Assembly (NCBI GenBank): GCA_022432975.1
Contig: CM039509.1
Location: forward strand, 18,055,760 to 18,119,759
DNA: 64,000 bases
Reading direction: 5' to 3'
DNA from: Begonia masoniana
Taxonomy: Eukaryota > Streptophyta > Magnoliopsida > Cucurbitales > Begoniaceae
Positions 37,991-50,513 of the stretch are shown piece after piece. How positions within the stretch are numbered: the stretch's first letter is position 1; each line of letters starts with the position of its first letter. The position numbers were made by a program, and so were the translations under genes. The notes beneath the pieces were generated by a model, which was not told where the DNA came from, searched no databases, and was given only the letters and a program-made list of their open reading frames with translations.

Positions 37991-38440
37991 CATAGCATGA
38001 CAGAGCATAGCATGACAGAGCATAGCATGACAGAGCATAGCATGACAGAGCATAGCATGACAGAGCATAGCATGACAGAGCATAGCATGACAGAGCATAG
38101 CATGACAGAGCATAGCATGACAGAGCATAGCATGACAGAGCATAGCATGACAGAGCATAGCATGACAGAGCATAGCATGACAGAGCATAGCATGACAGAG
38201 CATAGCATGACAGAGCATAGCATGACAGAGCATAGCATGACAGAGCATAGCATGACAGAGCATAGCATGACAGAGCATAGCATGACAGAGCATAGCATGA
38301 CAGAGCATAGCATGACAGAGCATAGCATGACAGAGCATAGCATGACAGAGCATAGCATGACAGAGCATAGCATGACAGAGCATAGCATGACAGAGCATAG
38401 CATGACAGAGCATAGCATGACAGAGCATAGCATGACATAG
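37991..38440. repeat. 15-bp tandem array, 30 copies
   Basis: Unit CATAGCATGACAGAG repeats perfectly, ending in two CATGACATAG variants. Because the period is a multiple of three, open frames run through it on both strands (MTEHS repeats and others); none is a gene. It replaces the GGTTATCGG/CCGATAACC hairpin region seen at this place in LTRs I, J, C and D. Confidence 0.97.
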
Positions 38441-38962
38441 CATGACATAGCATAGTATTTACATTTACGAGCCTTACTGAGGTTTTATCTCATAGTGTAT
38501 ATGTATGGTGTAGGTGACATAGACTTCGAGGTACCAGGTGAGGACGATGTCCCTCCACCTGAGGCATGATCCAGTTGACGGAGGATGGCTGCGGTGGTGT
38601 GTTGGCGCAGTCGAGGCTTACATGACCCGTGGGGAAGTATGTATAGATTTTGAGGGTTTTTGAGATATTTTGGGCCGATAGCTTTATAGACATTATAGGA
38701 TGTTGATAGAATGTTTAAGTAATGACAATTGTTTTTGAAATTCTGGAACTGTTTGGCTGTTTGAATTAAATGTTATGAAATGTTTTGAAATGGTATAGGA
38801 ACCTTACGGATATGCTCGGTTTTTAGATATATCCACACAGTTGGATTTCGCAAAGTCCGCTGTAAGTTGGTTGAGTGTAGAACATATTTTGGGTCGAGTT
38901 TATTGTGATTAATGATGAGAAATTGGTACGAAAATAGGTGATTCCAGGGAGTTGGGATGAAG

Positions 38963-39120
38963 GGTGTTGCTCTCTGGAATTTGAGATTCCAGAGAGCATA
39001 GGTGTAGATCTCCACAAATGTGGAGATCGATCTCCACATTATGGAGATCGATCTCCACAAATGTGGAGATCGATCTCTCATTTAATTTGAGGGACAAAAG
39101 TCTCTTTTGTCCCTCGGTCA
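38963..39120. repeat. hairpin array of LTR L (GGAGATCGATCTCC type)
   Basis: Stem CTCTGGAAT/ATTCCAGAG, then alternating AGATCTCCACA and TGTGGAGATCGATCTCC units, all self-complementary, then GAGGGACAAAAG/CTTTTGTCCCTC. Same architecture as LTR I but unrelated sequence. Confidence 0.85.
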
Positions 39121-39355
39121 ATTAATGGTTTTATTTAAAGATTTATTAAATAGTTTTAATTGTTTATTAAATGTTTTATTAAATAGTTTATATTTGTTTT
39201 AAATGATTTTAAAGTTAGATTTAAATTCCGATTTCGATTCTGGTTTCGATTTCGGTTTAGGTTCTGCTTAGAGTTTATTTAAAGTTATTAAAAAAAAAAA
39301 AAAAAAAAAAATAGTACGGGAAATACGGGTACAGTATTAGGGGTGTTACACCCTC

Positions 39356-39720
39356 TGCCCGCGCTCTCTTCCTCACCACTTGCTAATTAATCGCCCCTCA
39401 TCAGGTGATCAGTCGGCTAGCGCTCTGCCTGGGCTCTCTTCTCTTCACCACTTGCCGATCTTTCGACCCTCGTCAGGCGATCGGTCGACTAGCACTCTTC
39501 CTGTGCTCTCTTCCCTCACCACTTGCCGATCGATCGCCCCTCTTCAAGCAATCGGTCGGCTAGCGCTCTGCCCACGCTCTTTTCTTTCACCACTTACCGA
39601 TTGAACGCCCTCATCAGTTGATCGATCGGCTAGGCATTCTGTGCGCACTGAGCGTGCTCCGCATGCACTGCATGCATCCTGCGCGCGCACAACGCGGCCC
39701 TGCATGCCCAACTCGCCATA
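39356..39720. repeat. GCGATCGATCGGCTAGC-type repeats, E LTR slot
   Basis: Four to five degenerate ~75-bp units, each with TTGCCGATCGATCGCCCCTCaTCA and a CGGTCGGCTAGCGCTCT block, plus a GC-rich tail with TGCATGC palindromes. Matching units lie at 33960-34095 on the other side of LTR L. Confidence 0.7.
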
Positions 39721-40116
39721 CTCCTTCCTTTTTCCTCATTTTCTCTTAATATCACTCCATAAATTCCATCAAACATCCACCCTACTCCCATAACCTAATT
39801 TGTCCACTTAAAATCATTCCAAACATATCACCAACTCAAAATCATAAAATCGACTTCAAAACACGTAGCGGAAACATAAAACACATGAAAAACCCTTTAA
39901 TCATAACATTTAGTCCAAAACATAAAATTTTCAAGAAAATCCCTAAAATCATCAAAATCAACTCAAAACCTAATCCTAACCCTAATCCTAAAACTCACTC
40001 ATAAACCTTAATGTTTACCTTAAACCTTCAAAATCAGAGGGGGGAAATTGAAGAAAAATCGCGTGGAGGAAGGTCGTTGGCGAGAGGAGAGGTTCGCGGG
40101 TGAGGGGAGAAGAGAA

Positions 40117-40147
<31 letters not shown>

Positions 40148-40148
<1 letters not shown>

Positions 40149-40163
40149 GGGGGGGGGGGGGGG
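40148..40163. repeat. 16-G run after GA-rich microsatellite
   Basis: A (AG)n tract (40110-40148) runs into 16 G and then GGAAGATCT. It may be a true microsatellite or a polishing artefact. Confidence 0.7.
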
Positions 40164-40449
40164 AAGATCTGGTGCGTGAGGGAGAAAGAGAGAGAGAGTT
40201 TATAATTTTAAACTCATTTTACCATTTTGCCCTTTAATCTAAATTTCTAACTAATGGTTTTGTAACCCATTAGTTTAAATTTTTGTAAATTTCTCATTCA
40301 ATTTAGCCTCACAATTTAACTCTTAAAGTCCAATAAAATTTTATATTCTTGAAATTACGTTAAAATTCTCCATTTTCGTGCATAAATTGGACATCAAAAT
40401 GCTGAAAATTCTAGGTGTTACATCTTACCATCCTTAAACAAAATTTTGT

Positions 40450-41901
40450 TTTTAAAATTTGTTTGCACAAATAGTTCCGGATACTTGTCCATCATGTCTT
40501 GTTGTCATTCCCACATGGCTTCTTCAATGTTGTGATTTCTCCATAATACTTTCACCAGTGAAATATCTTTGTTCCGTAACACTTTTATTGACGATTCAAG
40601 GATTAGTATTGGCTTTTCTTCATACGTCAAGGTTGGTTGAACCTCAATGTTCACCGGCTCCACAACAATCGTAGGGTCACATACACACTTCCTCAGCATA
40701 GATACGTGAAAGATGTTGTGAACTACATCCATAGATGCAACTAGCTGTAATCTGTAAGCTGTACTTCCGATCCTCGCCAAAATAGAAAACAGTCCGACGA
40801 ACCGTGGACTGAGTTTTCCTTTCTTGTCGAACCGCATAACTCCCTTGAACAGTGAGATCTTCAGAAATACTTCATCTTCTATAGCAAACTCCAAATCTCT
40901 CCTTCTACGGTCCGCATAACTTTTTTGTCTGCTCTGTCCAATCCCCATTCTTTGTCTAATAACAACAACCTTCTCAGACATTTGCTGTAAAATTTCAGAA
41001 CCTACTATCTTTGCTTCACCGACTTCGTCCCAATATAAGGGCGATCAACATTTTTTGCCATATAACGCCTCATAATGAGCCATACCAATAGTGGATTGAT
41101 AGCTATTATTGTAAGAAAACTCGACCAATGGCAGTACCGGCTCCACGATGCCTGAAACTCTAGCACGCATGCTTTCAACATATCCTCTAATATCTGAATC
41201 GTCCACTCAGACTGTCCATTTGTTTGAGGATAAAATGTAGTGCTGAAAGTCAACTTCGTTCCCATAGAACCTTGCAGACTCTTCTAAAATCTCGAGGTAA
41301 ACCTAGGATCCTGATCTGAAACAATCGATACTAGAATCCCATGTAACCTGATGATCTCCTGGACATACAACTCTGCAAACTGGTTCATCGTATAAGTCAT
41401 CTTTACAGGCAGGAAATGGGTCGACTTCATAAATCTATCAACTATAACCTATATGCTATCATGGATCTTGGCTGTGCTTGGGAAGCCAAGTACAAGATCC
41501 ATGGAAATGTTCTCCCATTTCCACTCCAAAATCGGTAAAGGGTGAAGAGTACCTCCCGGCCTTTAATTTTCTGCCTTGACTTGCTGCAAACTATGCACGC
41601 TTCTACGTACTTGGCAACACTTCTCTTAGGATTTGGCCACCAATAGTGCAACATCAAGTCTCGATATATCTTGGTATTGCTTGGATGCACTGAGAAAGAA
41701 GACGAGTGCGCTTTTGCCAAAATCAACTTTCGAAACTCTTCGTCTATGGGGACATACCATCGATCCCTGAATTTCAGAATATCATCCTCCGAATGGCTGA
41801 ACTCGAAAGAAGTATCCGCCAACTTGTTTAAAATGTCATTTTTCTCCTTTGAATCTTTCTGTTGAGCCTCTTTAATCCGGTCTAAAATAGTCAGTCGAAT
41901 T
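40450..41901 (-). pseudogene. element E pol remnant (integrase to chromodomain-like end)
   Basis: Minus-strand pieces in shifting frames: 41822-41442 holds the integrase zinc-binding region (AKAHSSSFSVHP...CIVC), 41265-41005 holds the STTFYPQTNGQSE core end, and 40981-40507 holds the GPY/F-like tail and VLRNKDISLVKVLWRNH. A TGA near 40505 then interrupts EEAMWE...DKYPELF. In living relatives it inserts the DNA copy into chromatin. It is broken by several frameshifts and stops, and its upstream part was cut off by insertion of element D at 41902. Confidence 0.85.
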
Positions 41902-44387
41902 TGTAGCGACCCTTACACTATTCCTAATTTTCTCGTATTATTTTTCTTTTTAACATCCTTAAATAAACTATTACATTTGAACTGTTAAATCAAACTCTAA
42001 TTAGTGGAAAATCATTTAAGGAAATCATTTAAATAAAACAAAACATAATGAAGTAACAATCGGCCAATAGATCTGAGGGTAAAAACGTCAAAGGCCAGGA
42101 AAGCAAAGGGGCGATCGATCGGCCACTTGGCGGCCAATCGGTCGCTCCTTGCTTAACCGACCGATCGCTCCTTTTCGAGCGATCGGTCGGCTCACGTTCT
42201 GGAATTTCTCCAGAACGTGGCCCTCATGAACCGATCGTTCGCCCCATCTGTGGCGAACGATCGTGAACTCCTCTGGAAAACCAGAGAGTTCTGCGCTCGA
42301 TCTCCCTCCCTTTCGCGATCGAACGGCTCCTAGAGTTTGAACTCCAGAGAGCTGCTTCTCTTCTCTTTTTCTTTCTTCTCCCCTGCATACCTATACTCCT
42401 AACACACACTTCACAATTTCTTCAACAAAATTTTACCTACGTCTCAACCATACAATTACAACATAATCTCACCCATACATCGCCCATAACTTCACTCAAA
42501 ACCGACTCAGAACACGTTTAAAACGTAACCCAATTTCATAAAAACAAACCGCGTGGATCCATTTAAAAACTTAACATTCCCTCATGTTCAAATCACCCAG
42601 CGTTTTATAAAATAATTTCCAAAACATTTTAAAAACATCCAAAACATAAACCTATCTACTATCTAGATTCCCAAACATCCTAATATGTTCAACTATACAA
42701 TTTTTCCTACAATCTAACTACCGTGTCCCAAAATACCTTTACATCATTCCCCACGGGTCAAATACACGTTGACTGCCCAGCACGCTGCCACAGGCATCCT
42801 TCTTCAATCTGTACGATCATCTGGTAGAGGGAAATCCTCCTCACCTGGATCTATGTCACCTACATCATAAAGACACCTATGAGATAAAAACTCAGCAAGT
42901 TCTACGTAAATGCTAATGCATGATCATGTATGCTCAATGCTATGAAAACCGTCTATGTCATTTCATATATCAGTACGTGTCAGTCTATGGTTATCGGAAA
43001 CGCTCGACAGATGGGTAGGGCACGTCCAGCGGTTAGACAGCCCACACCATCTGAAGGGAGGAAAACCCGCTCACACGGAACGCCAGGTCTGGACCTCATC
43101 CCCGATAACCCCATGTCATGGTTGTTTACTGTGATACTTTACTTGCCTTTACATGCATGTTTTTTTCATGATATCCGTGCATAAATTCATTTTCATGACA
43201 TTTTTAAAACCGTGATGCATGAACAGTTCAATATAAACATAAACATACATAAGGAGCATACCATCAAAACACTATAGCAAACAACCTATAGAACAACCGA
43301 ACCTAACTACCCAACCTACGCAGTTTAAACAAACACGTCACCAAAACTCCTCGAGACGACTTCGACGTACGGTGTAGGCCTATCGGCCAGAGTAAGTCAC
43401 GAGAACTTACCTCGTGCGCGTTGAACTTCAAGCTCCGTCCACGAGCGTTGTTGACCTAAGGCAAATTCACAATTTCTTCGTCAATACAAATTCGAACCAT
43501 TAACGTCCAATTTTAACGAAATTCTTAACTAAGGAAAATTTCTAAAATTTTAACTTAACTACTCGAAGCGTTTTAACACCCAATTAATGTTCGATACATC
43601 GAACCGCCATTAACGAGTTTCCCCCAAAACTCAAAAATTCGTCAATCTCTAATATTCGTCCTAAATCGATTAACTTCGTTCAATAACGTCCAATATGTTC
43701 AATATATCCATAACTACAATAAACCTATTGATTTCGAACTCTAAATCATGTTTTTCACAAACCTTAAACAAAACCCTAATCGTTTTTTACTCCGCAAAAC
43801 TAAGAACTAAAGCCGGGAAACGTTAGAGACTTACTTAGAATCGTGAATCGAGAAGAAAACACAAAGAACATAGGTCAATTGAAGAAATAACGAGCGTCGG
43901 CAATGGAGGTCGTCGATGGAGAAAATCGCCTGAGAGGTTCGCCAGAGAGAGATCGCGAAATGAGGGAGAAGAATAGAGGGAAAATAAGGTTTTTAATTAA
44001 ATTTGACTTGTAAAATTACCATAACGCCCTTCTATTGTTTTTCTATTTGTTTCGTCGCTTGTTTCGTTAATTGTCTAACGATTCGGCTTCTCCAAATTTT
44101 CTTAATTCACCAATAACTTCAACTTATTATAAGGGTCCCACTAAAACTGTCTGTTCGCAATTCGGACCTCATTTACTATTTTTACCAAAGTATCCTTTAT
44201 ATTACGATAAACGTAATTCTCGTAAAATTAACATTAAACTTCTGAAATTCCTAAAATTTTCTTAGAATCCTTATTAATTATTAGGGTTCTAATAACGCTT
44301 TCTTTCACAAAATGGACTTGATTCGACATATTAACAAAAATGCCATTTACATTAAAATATTAATATTCCGTACAGCCGGGTATTACA
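41902..44387 (-). mobile_element. 3' LTR of element D (Ty3/gypsy)
   Basis: Minus strand starts TGTAATACCCGG (44387) just after the D pol end and ends GGGTCGCTACA (41902), 2486 bp. It has exon 2 at 43455-43411 (45 nt), donor GTAAGTTCTCG, the GGTTATCGG hairpin (about 43110-42985), and the acceptor with third exon 42859-42804 (...GEEDFPLPDDRTD then stop). Palindromic slot at 42110-42350. It inserted into E pol; the candidate duplication GAATT (41897-41901) has no visible partner. Confidence 0.85.
42110..42350. repeat. hairpin array of LTR D (GCGATCGATCGGC type)
   Basis: GGGGCGATCGATCGGCC, GACCGATCGCTCC..GAGCGATCGGTC, CACGTTCTGGAATT..CCAGAACGTG, CGATCGTTCGCC..GGCGAACGATCG and CTCTGGAAAACCAGAG follow each other, all inverted pairs, ending with CTCCTAGAGTTTGAACTCCAGAG. 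Confidence 0.85.
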
Positions 44388-44427
44388 ATCCATCTACCTT
44401 ATTTAAAATTTTGTCATCAAAATTTGA

Positions 44428-47243
44428 TTACACAAACAACTCGGGATACTTAGCCAAAATATCTTGTTGTCGCTCCCAAGTCGCTTCTTCAGTCTCGTGG
44501 TTCCGCCATAGGACTTTAACTAGTGAAATTTCTTTGTTGTGCAATACCTTGATCGAAAACTCCAAAATACGTATAGGCCTCTCCACATAAGTCAAAGTAG
44601 GTTGTACCTCGATGTCTCTCGCCTCCACGATATGCGATGGATCGCGCAAACACTTTCGAAGCATAGACACGTGGAACACGTCGTGGATGCCTTCCATCGA
44701 AGCCGGAAGCTATAGTCGATACGCCATCTTCCCTATCTTCTTCAAAATAGGGAAGGGCCCCACATAACGAGGGTTCAGCTTGCCCTTCCTTCCGAATCTC
44801 ATAACACCTTTAAACGGAGAAACCTTCAGATAAACCTCATCGCCTTCTTCGAATTCTAGTTCCCTCTGTCTCGTGTCCGCATAGCTCTTCTGTCGACTCT
44901 GAGCTATCTCGATACGCTGTATGATAACGGCAATCTTCTCTGCCGTTTGCTGTAGAATCTTGGGACCGACAATACTGGCTTCACCAACCTCATCCCAATA
45001 CAACGAAGATCTACACTTTCGTCCATACAAAGCTTCATATGGGGCCATACCGATGGTAGCCTGGAAGCTGTTGTTGTAAGAGAACTCGATCAGTGGCAAA
45101 TACCTGCTCCACGATCCCTGAAATTCCAACACACAAGCTCTGAGCATATCCTTAAGAATCTGATTTGTCCTCTCTGTCTGACCATCAGTCTGAGGATGAA
45201 ATGCAGTGCTGAAATTTAGCTGAGTTCCCATAGCTTTGTGCAGACTTTTCCAGAACTTCGATGTAAACCTCGGATCTCGATCTGAGACAATCGAAACTGG
45301 TACTCCGTGCAATCTAACAACCTCTTGTACATAAAGCTCGGCGAGCTGGTCCATCGAAGACGTCATCTTCGCAGATAAGAAGTGGGTCGACTTTGTCAAT
45401 CGGTCCACGATCACCCAGATGCCGTCCTGTCCTTTCGTCGTCCTCGGGAGTCCCATAATAAAATCCATAGAGATCTGCTCCCATTTCCACTCCAGAATCG
45501 ACAGTGGCTGTAGTGTTCCGGCCGGCCTCTGGTGTTCCGCCTTAACCTGTTGACAAACTAAATAGGTTTCAACATATTTTGCCACTTCCCTCTTCATGTT
45601 CGGCCACCAGAAGTGTTGCTTTAAATCTCTGTACATTTTTGTGCTTCCTGGATGCACAGAATGAGCTGAAGAATGTGCTTCGGCCAAAATCTCTTTCTTT
45701 AACTCCTCGTCGTTAGGCACGTACCACCTATGCCTGAACTTCAGAATACCATCATCTGACAAGTTAAATTCAGACACGTCACTTGAGTTCATGCTCAATC
45801 GAAGCTCCTCACACTCCATATCATTCTGCTGAGCTTCACGTATCTTATCTAGAATAGTCGGCCTGAGAGAAATATTGGTGAGCATACTGGACAATTATGC
45901 CACAATCTCCACATCGAACCTCTCAATCTCAGACCGCAATGTAACTAACAACGCTGCAAGGGAAGGTTGACTCGCAGTAGGCATTCGGCTCAAAGCATCA
46001 GCGACCTTGTTCGCCTTTCCTGGGTGGTATTTAATATCGAAATCATAATCTTTAACGAACTCTAGCCACCTTCTGCGTAAATAAATACTTCAAGCTTTTG
46101 TGGTCAGAAAATATCTCGCACTGCTGCCCATATAAATAATGTCTCCAAATCTTCAGTGCGAAGACCACTGCTGCTAACTCTAGGTCGCGTGTAGGATAAT
46201 TCTGCTTATACGGCTTCAACTGCCGAGATGCATACGCAATAACCTTTCCTTCCCGCATCAATACACAACCGAGTCCAACTCCAGACGCATCACAGTAAAT
46301 ACTGAATCTCATACCTTCGACAGGTAGCGTTAGAACTGGAGCTGTGGTCAACTTCTGCTTCAACTCCATAAAATTGTCATCACAAGCAGCTGACCATACA
46401 AACTTTTCGTTCTTCCGAGTCAATCGTGAAAGAGGAACTGGAATCTTCGAAAATCCCTCAATGAATTTCTGATAATATCCAGCCAATCCAAGAAATCCAC
46501 GTACCTCTCGCATGTTCTTAGGCTGTGGCCAATCTCTGACCACCTGAATTTTGCTCGGATCCATAGAAACCCCTTCTTCTGATATAAAATGGCCGAGAAA
46601 ACTGACTTGATCTAGCCAAAATTCACATTTGGAGAACTTCGGATAAAGCTGGTGTCGTTGTAAAATTCCGAGAACAATCCTCAATTGCTCCTCATGCTCC
46701 TCTTTCGTCTTAGAATATATTAGAATATCATCGATGAAAACCACAACGAATTTGTCCAGGTACTCCTTGAAGACTCGGTTCATCAAATCCATAAACGCTG
46801 CAGGGGAATTAGTAAGTCCAAAAGACATAACTAGGAACTCATAATGCCCATACCTCGTTCGGAACGCCATTTTCTGAACATCTTCCTTTCGGACCTTCAA
46901 CTGATAGTAACCCGAGCGTAGGTCAATCCTGGAAAACACTCGGGCACCCTGTAGTTGATCAAACAAATCGTCTATCCGAGGTAGTGGATACTTATTCTTC
47001 ACTGTGAGCTTATTCAGCTCCCTGTAATCCACGCACATCCTGAGAGTCCCGTCTTTCTTCTTGACGAATAAAACGGGCGCAACCCAGGGTGAAAAGATGG
47101 GTCGGATGAACCCCTTATCCAGCAACTCCTCAACCTGAGCTTTCAACTCTCTCAATTCAGCGGGCGCCAATCTGTATAGATTCTTAGACACTGGCGCGGA
47201 GCTAGGATACACATCAATAACAAATTCAATCTCTTTGTCCGGC
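44428..47243 (-). pseudogene. element D pol, partial (RT to chromodomain-like end)
   Basis: Minus strand from the junction with LTR F at 47243: start of reverse transcriptase ([37 protein letters not shown]), the FIDDIL active site (about 46740), RNase H ([19 protein letters not shown]), integrase HHCC (AEAHSSAHSVHP...CQQVKAEH) and DDE core (MDFIMG, VSDRDPRF, IEFSYNNS), GPFPILKKIG and the chromodomain-like VLHNKEISLVKVLWRNH...KYPELFV. Order RT-RH-IN and the tail mark a chromovirus (Tekay/Del-like). Breaks: a ~20-base loss with frameshift near 46080, TAA at 45897-45895 and TAG at 44712-44710. Both stops are one C-to-T change from Gln codons. Gag and protease are missing beyond the LTR F junction. 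Confidence 0.92.
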
Positions 47244-49282
47244 TGTAATACCCGGATTTTTGGAATTTTGTAAATAAATAACATAATGGCATTTTTGTAA
47301 TTATGTCAAATCAAGTCTATTTTACAAAAAAAAAAGCGTTATTATGATCCTAATAATTAATATAGATTTTAAGAAAATTTCAAGAATTTTAGGAGTTTAA
47401 CGCTAATTTTACGAGAATTACATTTTTCGTAATATAAAGGATGTTTTCGTAAAAATAGTAAACGGGGTCTAAATTACGAACGAACAGTTTTAATGGAACC
47501 CTGGTAGTAAGTCAAAGTTATTGGCGAAGTAAGAAAATTTGGAGAAACCGAATCGTCGGTTAATTAAAGAAACGAAGGACGAAACAAATAGAAAATCAAA
47601 GGAAGGGCAAAATGGTAATTTGCAAAGTCAAAATTTTGATTAAAAGCACATGGCTTCTTCTTCTCCACGCCATTTCCTCTTTTCCTAGTCGATTCTCCAT
47701 TTCCGACGAAGCTCTCCACATCGATCCCATTTCCGACGTCCGTTCTTCCTCCGTTCATCCTTCGTTCGTCCTTTGTTCTTCACGTTTTCTTCCCCAAACT
47801 CGATTCTAGGTAAGGTTCTATGGTTTTGGAAAGTCTATTCGTAGTTTTCGGAGCGTTTGATGGTTAGGGTTTCGTTTAGGTTTTGTGAAAAACGTAGTTT
47901 AAAGTTAGAAATTGATAGGTTTGACGTATTGGTGAGTATATTGAATGTATTAAACGTTCTTGGACAAAATCTAATGTGTGTTCGGTGTTTAGGTTGAAAA
48001 ACCGGATTTTTAGGTTTGAGAATCTCCGTCAATGGAGTTTAGAAATTTACGAGCGTGAATTTCACGGTAAAATGCCTCATTGAGCTAAGTTAGAATTTTA
48101 GGAAAATTTCCTTAGTTAAGGTTCGTTAAATTTGGACGTTTAAAGGTTTAAATCTTGTTTTAACGACAATTGTTGTGTTTTGCCCCAGACAAACGACGCT
48201 CGTGGACGAAGCTCGAAGTTCAGCGCGCACGAGGTATGTTCTTGTGACTTACTTGGCCGAGAGGCCTACACCGTACTTCGATGTTACGTCGAGGATCTTT
48301 GGAGAATCATTTGTTTAAAAGCTTAGGTTGGGTAGTTAGGATTAGTTCTTTTATAGGATATGCTTTTAATTACTTTTATAGTCTTGATGGTATGTATGAT
48401 GTTTGTTTATTTTCTGTCTATAACTGTTCATGCATCACGTATTTCTAAATAGCATGAAAACGAATTTCTGCACGTGTTTAAGAAAATGAAATGAATGAAC
48501 GTAATGAATCAATGTAATCTGTATCTGGTTACGCGTGGTGGGGCTCAGGCACGGCTGTTACGAGTGCGAGCGTGTACCCCCCCGTTAGGTGAAGAGGGCA
48601 GTCCGACCGCGGGATGTGTCCTCTCCATCTAATAGGCTGAGACCTCGGTGACATTCTGTCTGCGACGTAATGAAAAGAAAATGAGCATGATTTCTGAAAC
48701 TCATACGCACTTCATGCATTTACATTTACGAAGCTTACTGAGCCTTTAGCTCATAGTGTGTCTGTATGGTGTAGGTGATATAGAAGCAGGTGAAGGCGAC
48801 ATTCCTTCACCCGACGTACAGGACGGTTGAGGAAGAATGGTTGCGGTGGTGTGCATGGGCAGTCGACGCGTATTCTGACCCGTGGAGGAAAATAGTTAGG
48901 TATTTTGAAAGTTTTAGGCGAATTTGGATTGTATAGTGGATTATGGTATAGTTAGAAACATTTTAGGATGTTTGGTTCTAGATAGTGGTTAGGATATGTC
49001 TTGGATTTCTAAACGTTTTGAAAATGTATTTTGTGAATGTTTTGTTTTAGGGAAATGTTCAGTTTTTCCAACATATCTACGCGGTTTATTTTTAGGAAAC
49101 CAGGCTATGATTTTACACGTGTTTTGAGTCGTTGTTTTGGATGAAAAATTGAGTGAGTTTATGTTGAAATGTGTGATTGAGAGTTATGTAGAATTAATGT
49201 TGATGAATTGTGAAGTTTTGTGTTAGGAGTAATGTGTATGCAGGGAAAGGAAAATGAGGAAAAGAAATGAAGAGGAAAAAGA
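47244..49282 (+). mobile_element. LTR F (Ty3/gypsy), truncated at 3' end
   Basis: Starts TGTAATACCCGG exactly where D pol stops. First exon ends GATTCTAG|GTAAGG (about 47809), exon 2 48189-48233 (45 nt), donor GAG|GTATGTTCTTG, CTTACTGAG box (48735), acceptor GTGTAG (48774), third exon 48775-48830 (...GEGDIPSPDVQDG then stop). It breaks off at a GA-rich stretch and a 24-G run before the usual hairpin slot and LTR end, so no target duplication can be shown. Confidence 0.8.
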
Positions 49283-49306
49283 GGGGGGGGGGGGGGGGGG
49301 GGGGGG
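49283..49306. repeat. 24-G homopolymer at a junction
   Basis: An uninterrupted run of 24 G joins LTR F to chloroplast-like sequence. Such a run is unusual in this AT-rich context and coincides with a break in two elements. Confidence 0.95.
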
Positions 49307-50353
<1,047 letters not shown>

Positions 50354-50504
50354 TGTAACACCCGACAATCCCGGCCAGGTGATCTCCTTAACTGAATTAA
50401 CTGTCACTTTTATTTTTGGTCCTTTGATTTGAATTTAATGCCAAGGCTTATTTGATTGCTAATTGTGTGGTGGCAGAATTGTAATTATGAGGGATTGCAA
50501 TTGG

Positions 50505-50513
50505 TATAAATAG
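50505..50513 (+). promoter_or_regulatory. TATA box of LTR G
   Basis: TATAAATAG about 150 bp into the LTR; the 3' LTR has the same motif at 58800-58808. It implies a short U3 (under 200 bp) and a transcript that contains the rest of this very long LTR. Confidence 0.6.

Larger units (their letters stand above)
34101..39350 (+). mobile_element. solo LTR L (Ty3/gypsy), TSD CCCTC, expanded by two tandem arrays
   Basis: Starts TGTAATACCCGGC (34101), ends TTAGGGGTGTTACA (39350), flanked by perfect CCCTC (34096-34100 and 39351-39355). Same family as LTR I. Exon 2 is 37678-37722 (45 nt), third exon 38514-38569 (...PGEDDVPPPEA then stop), hairpin array 38963-39120. The 5250-bp length is due to a 25-bp array (34980-37198), a duplicated ~410-bp flank and a 15-bp array (37991-38440); the core is about 2.2 kb. 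Confidence 0.9.
33651..40422 (-). mobile_element. 3' LTR of element E (Ty3/gypsy), interrupted by LTR L
   Basis: Minus strand starts TGTAACACCTAG (40422) directly after the E pol remnant and ends GGGGTCGTTACA (33651). Without LTR L it is about 1.51 kb. Its repeat slot is visible on both sides of L (33850-34095 and 39356-39720), made of GCGATCGATCG/CGATCGATCGCC palindromes. Confidence 0.8.

Noticed and set aside
37904..38453. Long open frames on both strands (MTEHS-, MLCHA-type repeats)
   Set aside because: They are translations of a 15-bp tandem repeat whose period is a multiple of three; every frame is open by construction.
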